Under the pieces are notes generated by a model that had not been told where the DNA came from, searched no databases, and was given only the letters and a program-made list of their open reading frames with translations. Made by a program: the position numbers and the translations under genes. Below are positions 1 through 4,485 of a DNA stretch of 11,450 bases, in pieces (position 1 is the stretch's first letter; each line of letters starts with the position of its first letter). Source of the stretch: JAVBOD01 sp031551045 (GTDB taxonomy: Bacteria > Bacteroidota > Bacteroidia > Bacteroidales > UBA932); the NCBI GenBank assembly GCA_031551045.1, contig JAVBOD010000089.1, positions 1 through 11,450 on the forward strand, read 5' to 3'.

Positions 1-1
1 C

Positions 2-57
2 ATCAATTATCCGATATCCGACATCAAAAATCCGACATCCGGTATCAACTATCAAAA
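2..57. repeat. Degenerate 7-bp tandem repeat, eight units
   Basis: Reading in steps of seven from base 2 gives eight consecutive units that all begin with ATC. Typical forms are ATCCGAC (twice, at 16 and 30), ATCCGAT, ATCCGGT and ATCAAAA (twice). The tract ends 7 bases before the rplY -7 box, so it occupies the upstream half of that promoter. It may continue beyond the left edge of the window. No protein is apparent in it. The phase is seen directly; a role is not known. Confidence 0.75.
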
Positions 58-64
58 AAATGCT

Positions 65-72
65 TATCTTTG
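65..72 (+). promoter_or_regulatory. Promoter -7 box of the rplY-pth-hslR operon
   Basis: TATCTTTG is a perfect match to the Bacteroidota -7 consensus TAnnTTTG. The same octamer appears upstream of nrnA and rpmE2 in this window. No convincing -33 TTTG is visible at the expected distance, where the heptamer repeat lies. Transcription would start around base 78, leaving an untranslated leader of roughly 85-90 nt before rplY. Confidence 0.7.
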
Positions 73-103
73 CCGTCCCAAAAATCATATCCTTATAGCT
101 AAG

Positions 104-136
104 GGTGCCATGGGATTGCGCCGGAAAGGTGCGATT
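104..136 (+). promoter_or_regulatory. Structured 5' leader of rplY, candidate autoregulatory element
   Basis: A hairpin with a nine-pair stem (114-122 with 128-136, including G-U pairs) and a GGAAA loop lies 28 nt before the rplY start codon. The segment GCGCC at 118-122 can pair with GGTGC at 128-132 (the main hairpin) or with another GGTGC at 104-108, so two mutually exclusive folds are possible. Ribosomal-protein leaders are often bound by their own product. L25 binds 5S rRNA, so feedback is plausible here, but this is inference only. Confidence 0.4.
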
Positions 137-163
137 GAGTAACACTTATTAACTAAACACAAA

Positions 164-757
164 ATGGAAACAATTAATTTAAAAGGAGTTGGCCGTACTT
201 CTATCACAAAACCGGCGGTAAAAAAACTGCGCAACACTGGCGAAGTACCTTGCGTACTTTATGGATTAAATGAAAAAAACGAACATTTTTCGTTACAAGA
301 AGCCGAGTTGCGCCACTTGGTATATACCCCCAACGCCTACTTGGTAAACCTGGATATTAACGGCGCCAAACACACTGCCGTAATGCGCGAAATCCAATTT
401 CACCCTGTAACCGACAAAATTCTTCACATTGATTTCTTCAACGTAAAAGAAGACAAACCGGTAGCTATCGACGTTCCTATTGAAATTACCGGAACTTCGG
501 AAGGTGTTCGGAGTGGTGGTAAGTTACAAGTTGTAACACGCCGTGTGAAAATTTCGGCATTACCCAAGCATTTGCCCGACAAAATTTCGGTGGATATTAC
601 CAACTTGAAATTAGGAAAAACTATTGTAGCCGGCGATTTGAAACAAGACAACGTAAACATTCTTACCCCGAAGGTTACTATTATCTGCGCCGTGAAGATG
701 ACACGCGCCGCTATCGGCCAAGCTGCCGCCGCTGCTGCCGAAGAAAAGAAGAAATAG
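164..757 (+). CDS. rplY: 50S ribosomal protein L25 / general stress protein Ctc
   Basis: This 197-residue protein is the long (TL5/Ctc) form of L25, which binds 5S rRNA in the central protuberance of the large subunit. The N-terminal beta-barrel (about residues 4-95) carries the family signature RNTGEVPCVLYG near residues 23-34. The second, Ctc-type beta domain spans about 96-180. It ends in an alanine-rich stretch and a lysine tail, as is common in Bacteroidota orthologues. The start at 164 follows an A-rich stretch (AACACAAA) with no Shine-Dalgarno, normal for the phylum. It is the first gene of an operon with pth (88-bp gap) and hslR. Its leader is much longer than any other in the window and contains a hairpin. 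Family assignment is secure. Confidence 0.97.
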   Translation: METINLKGVGRTSITKPAVKKLRNTGEVPCVLYGLNEKNEHFSLQEAELRHLVYTPNAYLVNLDINGAKHTAVMREIQFHPVTDKILHIDFFNVKEDKPVAIDVPIEITGTSEGVRSGGKLQVVTRRVKISALPKHLPDKISVDITNLKLGKTIVAGDLKQDNVNILTPKVTIICAVKMTRAAIGQAAAAAAEEKKK

Positions 758-827
758 TTGAACGATGAATTATGAGCGATGAACGATGAATGGAATTCAA
801 GATTCATTGAATAATAAGAACGCTCAT
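758..827. repeat. Second heptamer tract plus inverted repeats between rplY and pth
   Basis: Directly after the rplY stop codon five 7-bp units run from 758 to 792 (TTGAACG, then forms of ATGAAYG/ATGAGCG), with an exact 11-bp direct repeat GAACGATGAAT at 760 and 781. They are followed by inverted repeats: ATTCAA/TTGAAT at 795-800 and 807-812, and ATGAGCG/CGCTCAT at 772-778 and 821-827 enclosing the rest. No TAnnTTTG box is present, so pth is probably read from the rplY promoter. There is no T-tract, so this does not look like a terminator. Confidence 0.65.
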
Positions 828-845
828 TAATAAAAATAACATGAA

Positions 846-1457
846 ATGTCTTTTCTGATTGTAGGATTAGGGAACATTGGCGCAGAATACGCAAATACCC
901 GCCACAACATAGGATTTAACGTATTGGACGCCTGGGCTCAGGCGTCCAATGCTGTTTTTTCGAATATGCGATACGGTGCGTTGACACAAGTAAAATTCAA
1001 AGGCAAATCGTTTTTCCTGCTCAAGCCATCCACTTACATGAATTTAAGCGGAAAGGCCGTAAACTACTGGTTGCAGGCGGAAAAAATTCCTATTGAAAAT
1101 TTACTGATTATAGTCGATGATATCGCCCTACCTTTCGGCGCCTTGCGTATGCGTAAACAAGGAAGCGACGGCGGCCACAACGGGCTAAAACATATTACCG
1201 AAACATTAGGGCATCAAAACTACAACCGGATGCGTATCGGAATCGGCAAGGAATTCGGTCAAGGGCAGCAAATAAATTATGTGCTGGGCGAGTGGGACGA
1301 CGACGAACGTAAAAAACTACCGGAAGTGCTCGACAAAGCCATCGATGCGGCAAAAGCGTTCGGCACCGTTGGCATGGAACGGGCGATGAATAGCTATAAC
1401 ACGGCCCCCCAACCCCGCCTGAATGACATAGTCGGGCAGGCCCCAAAAGGGGCTTAA
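846..1457 (+). CDS. pth: Peptidyl-tRNA hydrolase
   Basis: Bacterial-type Pth cleaves the ester bond of peptidyl-tRNA released from stalled ribosomes, recycling tRNA in the cytoplasm. The protein opens with the family N-terminus FLIVGLGNIG. The catalytic histidine falls at H20 (TRHNIGF), with N10, N66 (YMNLSG), D92 (IVDD) and N112 (GGHNGLK) matching the known active-site and substrate-binding positions. An upstream ATG at 841 runs into a stop after five codons, so 846 is the start. At 203 residues it is somewhat longer than the usual 185-195. The extra C-terminal 15 or so residues (PQPRLNDIVGQAPKGA) are encoded by C/G-rich, hairpin-forming DNA that looks like an acquired intergenic repeat. hslR begins 12 bp after the stop, so the two are co-transcribed. 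Confidence 0.96.
   Translation: MSFLIVGLGNIGAEYANTRHNIGFNVLDAWAQASNAVFSNMRYGALTQVKFKGKSFFLLKPSTYMNLSGKAVNYWLQAEKIPIENLLIIVDDIALPFGALRMRKQGSDGGHNGLKHITETLGHQNYNRMRIGIGKEFGQGQQINYVLGEWDDDERKKLPEVLDKAIDAAKAFGTVGMERAMNSYNTAPQPRLNDIVGQAPKGA
1438..1455. repeat. GCCCC-AAAA-GGGGC palindrome at the 3' end of pth
   Basis: A seven-pair stem (A1438-C1444 with G1449-T1455, one G-U pair) with an AAAA loop forms the last pth codons. The 11-mer GCCCCAAAAGG recurs exactly at 4364-4374 in the hairpin-rich intergenic region, suggesting both derive from one repeat family. It is not followed by a clean T-tract and hslR starts 14 bp later, so a terminator role is unlikely. Confidence 0.55.
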
Positions 1458-1469
1458 AACATTTTTGGT

Positions 1470-1847
1470 ATGGGAAGTGTCCGTATTGATAAATATCTTT
1501 GGGCGATACGCGTTTATAAAACACGCAGCGAGGCAGCCGAGGCGTGCAAGGGCAATCGTGTCAAAGTAAACGAGGTGGAAGCCAAAGCTTCGCGGGAAGT
1601 GAAAGAAGGCGATATTATCACAATACGGAAAATGCCGGTAACCTATACCTACAAAGTGCTGGCATTACTTGAAAACCGGCAACCGGCAAAGAATGTTCCG
1701 CTGTATGCCGAAAACATCACACCGCCGGAAGAACTGGAAAAACTCAACAAACATAACGAAACTATTTTTGTTTATCGCGACCGCGGAACAGGCCGCCCGA
1801 CCAAAAAAGAACGGCGCGATATCGATAAAATGTTCGGCCAACTATAA
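1470..1847 (+). CDS. hslR: S4-domain RNA-binding protein, HSP15 family
   Basis: A 125-residue basic protein with an S4 RNA-binding domain at about residues 4-64, opening with the diagnostic RIDKYLWAIRVYKTRSEA. The C-terminal tail (around residues 100-125, with RGTGRPTKKERR) is highly basic, as in E. coli Hsp15. Hsp15 binds 50S subunits carrying stalled nascent peptidyl-tRNA and helps recycle them. This fits the immediate neighbour pth, which acts on the same substrate class, and rplY further upstream. The start at 1470 gives the standard N-terminus MGSVRIDKYLW. It appears to be the last secure gene of the operon. The Hsp15 label rests on family resemblance; other small S4 paralogues have similar length. 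Confidence 0.9.
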   Translation: MGSVRIDKYLWAIRVYKTRSEAAEACKGNRVKVNEVEAKASREVKEGDIITIRKMPVTYTYKVLALLENRQPAKNVPLYAENITPPEELEKLNKHNETIFVYRDRGTGRPTKKERRDIDKMFGQL

Positions 1848-1878
1848 TAATTTTCACCAGCAACGAATACGGCAAAAT

Positions 1879-2010
1879 ATGCTGCTTGTAAACGAAGCGG
1901 TGGTAAAACTGTTATCGGAAGCCATGCAACGCAGATGGCGCATAGAGTTTACGCCTACGGATGCTCGGCAGGTTGTTGCCGAGGATGCAGCATCTCCTCA
2001 GAATAGGTAA
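1879..2010 (+). CDS. Possible 43-aa small ORF downstream of hslR, unrecognised
   Basis: An ATG 31 bp after the hslR stop opens a 43-codon frame, beginning MLLVNEAVVKLLSEAMQRRW. It is predicted mainly helical with an amphipathic first half, has no membrane segment or signal peptide, and matches no family I recognise. Codon choice resembles the neighbouring genes (mixed GC/AT third positions), which argues mildly for real coding or a recent gene remnant. Its 3' end overlaps by 56 bp the 3' end of the convergent miniprotein ORF. The frame is open upstream to 1669, but only as a shadow of hslR. It could be spurious. Confidence 0.3.
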   Translation: MLLVNEAVVKLLSEAMQRRWRIEFTPTDARQVVAEDAASPQNR

Positions 2011-2113
2011 TTTCCTCTATTATTTTTTTCCTATTGATAAAACTCTCTATACTCATGACGATTAACAATACAACAATCATCACAATAAGTAGAATATTAC
2101 TTGTCTTTTTCAT
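1955..2113 (-). CDS. 52-aa single-pass membrane miniprotein, last gene of the ABC/GntR operon
   Basis: Twelve bases after the GntR stop, on the same strand, an ATG opens a 52-codon frame. It starts MKKTSNILLIVMIVVLLIVM: two lysines, then a hydrophobic helix at about residues 7-24, a basic NRKK stop-transfer cluster near 27-30, and a polar tail rich in Glu, Pro and Gln. The layout suggests an inner-membrane protein with one transmembrane helix. No lipobox cysteine is present, so it is not a lipoprotein. Tight spacing with GntR and the same strand suggest co-transcription with the ABC ATPase and membrane protein. I recognise no family; a small accessory or sensor subunit of the transporter is an inference. 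The last codons fall in a hairpin (1964-1983). Confidence 0.55.
   Translation of the reverse strand: MKKTSNILLIVMIVVLLIVMSIESFINRKKIIEEITYSEEMLHPRQQPAEHP
1964..1983. other. Hairpin in the convergent hslR / miniprotein 3' region
   Basis: CTCGGCA (1964-1970) and TGCCGAG (1977-1983) form a perfect seven-pair stem with a six-base loop, followed by the short palindrome GATGCAGCATC at 1984-1994. It lies between two convergent units, so it may halt transcription in either direction, but no T-tract follows directly on either strand. A factor-independent terminator is therefore only weakly supported. Confidence 0.3.
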
Positions 2114-2125
2114 ATTGATTTTATT

Positions 2126-2533
2126 TTAAAGCGATAAAAAAAGTGATGCTAATAACAGTGATACTAAAAATTGTTTGCTGGTAAAATCTATGTGAAGCTT
2201 TGCCAGCTTCTCCAAATTTATATTTAGCAACTGCATTTTCCGGAAAAAAGCAGGCGCTTCCTTTTCACAAAATTCTTTGTATTGTAGCTCTACTACACGG
2301 TCTCTTGCATCGGGCGAAAGAAAAAAACCAACGCCTCTTTTATTGTATATGACACCTTGCTCTTGCAAGTAGTCATAGGCCCGCATTGTGGTGTTCGGGG
2401 TTGTTTCGAGCGTCACGGCTATATCGCGTACCGATGGTATCCGTTCTTCTTCCGCCCATTCCCCAAGCAGTATTTTTTCAAACACGTAGTCCACGATTTG
2501 CATGTAGATAGGTTTACTTTTATTAAATTCCAT
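2126..2533 (-). CDS. GntR-family (YtrA-type) transcriptional regulator with hydrophobic C-terminal tail
   Basis: A 135-residue protein with a GntR winged-helix DNA-binding domain at about residues 8-75; the recognition region includes RIPSVRDIAVTLETTPNTT and the wing NKRGVGFFL. The short regulatory part after residue 76 is typical of the YtrA subfamily, whose members usually control an adjacent ABC transporter operon and lie within it. Here the gene starts 4 bp after the membrane-protein gene and is third in the operon. Unusually, it does not end with the polar helix at about residue 115 but runs into FLVSLLLASLFLSL (122-135), which resembles a short membrane anchor. A seven-base A-run at 2135-2141 lies in that tail, so a frameshift or sequencing slip must be considered. 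Likely target: the repeats at 4118-4145. Confidence 0.88.
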   Translation of the reverse strand: MEFNKSKPIYMQIVDYVFEKILLGEWAEEERIPSVRDIAVTLETTPNTTMRAYDYLQEQGVIYNKRGVGFFLSPDARDRVVELQYKEFCEKEAPAFFRKMQLLNINLEKLAKLHIDFTSKQFLVSLLLASLFLSL

Positions 2534-2537
2534 ATGC

Positions 2538-3266
2538 TTAAATTTCTTGTTCTTTTATTTTGAAAAATGTAACGGCTAAAGCAACGAGTATCATCATGCT
2601 ACCCAATATGCATGATAAGATTCCTCCATCATTAATTGAATATGGGACATCTCTCATACTGGTAAAAATACATGCAGGAAAGGAAATGCTAGTATCTGAG
2701 TACAGCGTAAAAACAAAATATACCAACGCCATGGCATATATAAACAGCAAGACGGTTGACCAAAATACCAGCATTGTTTTCGCAAATTGGAATCTTTTAA
2801 AAGAAAAAACACCGATGATAAAGAATGAGTGATATCCTAACATAAGACCATTAAACCAATTTATACTATTCACCCATGCCATTTCTTCAAGGGCACTGCT
2901 ACGGGATCCCATCAGGGGAGTAATTTCGGTGCAATACGACGAGGCTATATTGCAGAATAACCACAGTACAAACGGAAGCATTATAGAGGCATTGAGGAGT
3001 AACGATAATAGTTTCTCCAAAGGAGATACCGGCAACATTACATAAGCGATACCATGCTTTTTATGGTTAACACTGGAATACATGATGAACGGCATGCAAA
3101 GCTGAAATATAATAATAGTTTCAAATATGACATCGGGCATAATAAGGCATAGCGCCGGAAGGATAAGCAATGCCGCGATGGCAGTGTAGAGGTAAATATT
3201 TTTACGTTCTATTGTTTCTTTTAGAAAGAATTTTACAAAACGCCGGAAATTAAATATATCATTCAT
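2538..3266 (-). CDS. ABC-2-like six-helix membrane protein, transporter permease partner
   Basis: A 242-residue polytopic protein with six predicted hydrophobic segments, near residues 25-43, 46-64, 86-108, 136-155, 164-187 and 215-236. Cytoplasmic basic stretches include FRRFVKFFLK at the start, NHKKHG around 67-72 and FKIKEQE at the end. The segment YVMLPVSPLEKLLS after the second helix is the kind of cytoplasmic coupling motif seen in ABC-2-type permeases of Bacteroidota. It starts 12 bp after the ATPase stop and ends 4 bp before the GntR start, so it is the natural permease for the ATPase. Whether it exports a lipid, peptide or drug, or senses envelope damage, cannot be told from sequence. 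Confidence 0.8.
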   Translation of the reverse strand: MNDIFNFRRFVKFFLKETIERKNIYLYTAIAALLILPALCLIMPDVIFETIIIFQLCMPFIMYSSVNHKKHGIAYVMLPVSPLEKLLSLLLNASIMLPFVLWLFCNIASSYCTEITPLMGSRSSALEEMAWVNSINWFNGLMLGYHSFFIIGVFSFKRFQFAKTMLVFWSTVLLFIYAMALVYFVFTLYSDTSISFPACIFTSMRDVPYSINDGGILSCILGSMMILVALAVTFFKIKEQEI

Positions 3267-3278
3267 GATTCAGTAGAA

Positions 3279-4109
3279 TTAATAGGTGAATAGTTGCCGG
3301 AATACATCCTTTTTGTCATGGATAGCATTAAAAAGTAACTCAATACTAACCGGCGATTCTTCGCCGGAAATATTGGCTGTTATCTGTAGAACGCCTTCAA
3401 GGGAAGGTTCGCTGTATAGTGCGTCTTCGTCCTTTTGCGAGCTACTGCCAAACCTCAGTTTTTTCGCGATTTGTTCTACCGGTTCATTCAATAAAATGCC
3501 GCCTTCGTCCATCATCACAATCGTATCGAGCACATTTTCCAAATCGCGTACCTGATGGGTGGATATGGCAATGCACTTTTCCTCGTTAGCTATGGTAGAA
3601 AGCGCTTTACGAAAAGCTTTCTTGGATGAAATATCCAAGCCATTAGTAGGTTCGTCCATCAGCAGCAACGGAGTGTTGCAGGCAAAGGCAAAAGCAATCA
3701 TCCCTTTTTTCTGCTGACCGGTGGAAAGTTTACCGAAATGGTCATTTGCTTCCAATTCAAAATCCTTAAGCAATTGCAAAAATGCACTGTGCGAATAATT
3801 CGGGTAAAATTGCCCGTTTCGTTTCCCGTAGATACTTAACCTATCCGGCGATATGCCAAAGACTTCCGGTAAATAGTAAGTTTGAGCCAACACCGACGGC
3901 AAACGTTTTTTAGCTTCAATCCCGTTAATAGCGCTACGGCCCTTCTTGGGAAAAAGTAGTCCACCCATAAGCTTCAACAATGTTGTTTTGCCTACACCGT
4001 TTTTGCCCAACACGCCATAAATTTTCCCTCTTTCCATATCCAAGGATAGATTCTTAAAAACCGGTTGGTTTCTTTTGTATTCAAAATACAAATCATTGAT
4101 TTCTACCAT
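3279..4109 (-). CDS. ABC transporter ATP-binding protein
   Basis: A 276-residue nucleotide-binding subunit that would power the adjacent membrane protein. Motifs in order: Walker A GKNGVGKT at 35-42, Q-loop around Q76, signature LSTGQ at 128-132 (a variant of LSGGQ), Walker B LLLMDEP at 148-154 with catalytic E153, D-loop GLD at 157-159, and H-loop H185 (STHQ). Beyond about residue 210 an extra 65-residue tail, rich in Asp, Glu and Ser, follows the NBD; such tails are common in YtrB-like ATPases. It is the first gene of the operon, 34 nt downstream of a good promoter. The YtrB-like assignment comes from the linked YtrA-type regulator; the substrate is unknown. Confidence 0.93.
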   Translation of the reverse strand: MVEINDLYFEYKRNQPVFKNLSLDMERGKIYGVLGKNGVGKTTLLKLMGGLLFPKKGRSAINGIEAKKRLPSVLAQTYYLPEVFGISPDRLSIYGKRNGQFYPNYSHSAFLQLLKDFELEANDHFGKLSTGQQKKGMIAFAFACNTPLLLMDEPTNGLDISSKKAFRKALSTIANEEKCIAISTHQVRDLENVLDTIVMMDEGGILLNEPVEQIAKKLRFGSSSQKDEDALYSEPSLEGVLQITANISGEESPVSIELLFNAIHDKKDVFRQLFTY

Positions 4110-4117
4110 AGTTGCAG

Positions 4118-4145
4118 TATTAGTGTATTAGTGTTCTTGCACACA
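4118..4145. promoter_or_regulatory. Candidate GntR operator in the ABC operon leader
   Basis: On the + strand the octamer TATTAGTG is repeated in perfect tandem (4118-4125 and 4126-4133). AGTGTA at 4122-4127 and CACACA at 4140-4145 form an imperfect inverted repeat with a 12-bp spacer, close to the AGTGTA-13 bp-TACACT pattern I recall for B. subtilis YtrA. A second IR is GTGT/ACAC at 4131-4134 and 4141-4144. The sites touch the -7 box at 4144-4151 and cover the expected start of transcription, as expected for a repressor. Binding is inferred. Confidence 0.45.
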
Positions 4146-4173
4146 AATATACGACTTTTTTTAAAAAAACAAA
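4144..4173 (-). promoter_or_regulatory. Promoter of the ABC-ATPase/permease/GntR/miniprotein operon
   Basis: Read on the - strand: TTTG (4173-4170), an 18-bp spacer made of seven T, seven A and GTCG, then TATATTTG (4151-4144). This fits the Bacteroidota -33/-7 pattern at both boxes. The spacer length equals that of the rpmE2 promoter in this window. The A/T tract in the spacer is likely bent or rigid DNA. The ATPase ATG lies 34 nt beyond the -7 box. Confidence 0.72.
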
Positions 4174-4250
4174 TTTTTAGGAAAAAATTTATGATTATCC
4201 GCAAAGTCTCCTAATACCAATATGAACCACCTTTTAATCCAATCTATTTC

Positions 4251-4321
4251 CGGTATAATGCCGATGCTACAAATGTTTAGGCCAATGTAATTGGCCTATT
4301 ACATTTGTCAAATCGGTATAA
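4251..4321. repeat. Long imperfect palindrome flanked by 8-bp direct repeats
   Basis: Perfect nine-base arms TAGGCCAAT / ATTGGCCTA (4278-4286, 4290-4298) enclose a GTA loop. After a short bulge the arms continue as ACAAATGT / ACATTTGT (4269-4276, 4301-4308), and again, after symmetric 3-base gaps, as CCGAT / ATCGG (4261-4265, 4312-4316). The direct repeat CGGTATAA stands at both borders (4251-4258 and 4314-4321), like a target-site duplication, although the right copy overlaps the outermost palindrome arm. The structure resembles a very short MITE or REP-type element. No coding potential. Confidence 0.6.
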
Positions 4322-4324
4322 AAC

Positions 4325-4459
4325 AATGCCGTAGGCATTATCACTTGGTAGAAATAAAAACAAGCCCCAAAAGGCATCCTGTAAGGATGCATCCCTAACG
4401 CGATGCCGGTTATGTTTATAATTTGCTTATACTACCGAGCGTAAATCCCTGCCGGGATT
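4325..4459. repeat. Cluster of GTA-loop and related hairpins in gene-free DNA
   Basis: Three hairpins follow one another: AATGCC-GTA-GGCATT (4325-4339), GCATCCT-GTA-AGGATGC (4374-4390) and AATCCC-TGCC-GGGATT (4444-4459). The first two share the GTA loop of the palindrome just upstream. An outer inverted pair, ACTTGGTAG (4343-4351) with CTACCGAGC (near 4432-4440), brackets the middle hairpin. Together with the palindrome at 4251-4321 they fill the 376-bp gap between the ABC operon promoter and the hydrolase gene. I see no ORF longer than a few codons there. They may also help end hydrolase transcription, but no T-tract supports that. Confidence 0.6.
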
Positions 4460-4485
4460 ATTAGGTGTGATGGCAGATAAGATGA

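Noticed and set aside
2..57. CRISPR-like array upstream of rplY
   Set aside because: The units are 7 bp and contiguous with no unique spacers, and no cas genes are nearby; this is a short tandem repeat.
424..894. 156-codon frame on the - strand across rplY
   Set aside because: It lies antisense over rplY and the intergenic repeat, has low-complexity Phe/Ser/Ala stretches, and resembles no protein family; rplY itself is certain.
1438..1460. Intrinsic terminator between pth and hslR
   Set aside because: The hairpin has only five perfect pairs plus two weak ones, no continuous T-tract follows, and hslR starts 14 bp later in a conserved operon.
1195..1524. 109-codon - frame across pth and hslR
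   Set aside because: Cys/Arg/Pro-rich composition of an antisense shadow; both + strand genes have intact motifs.
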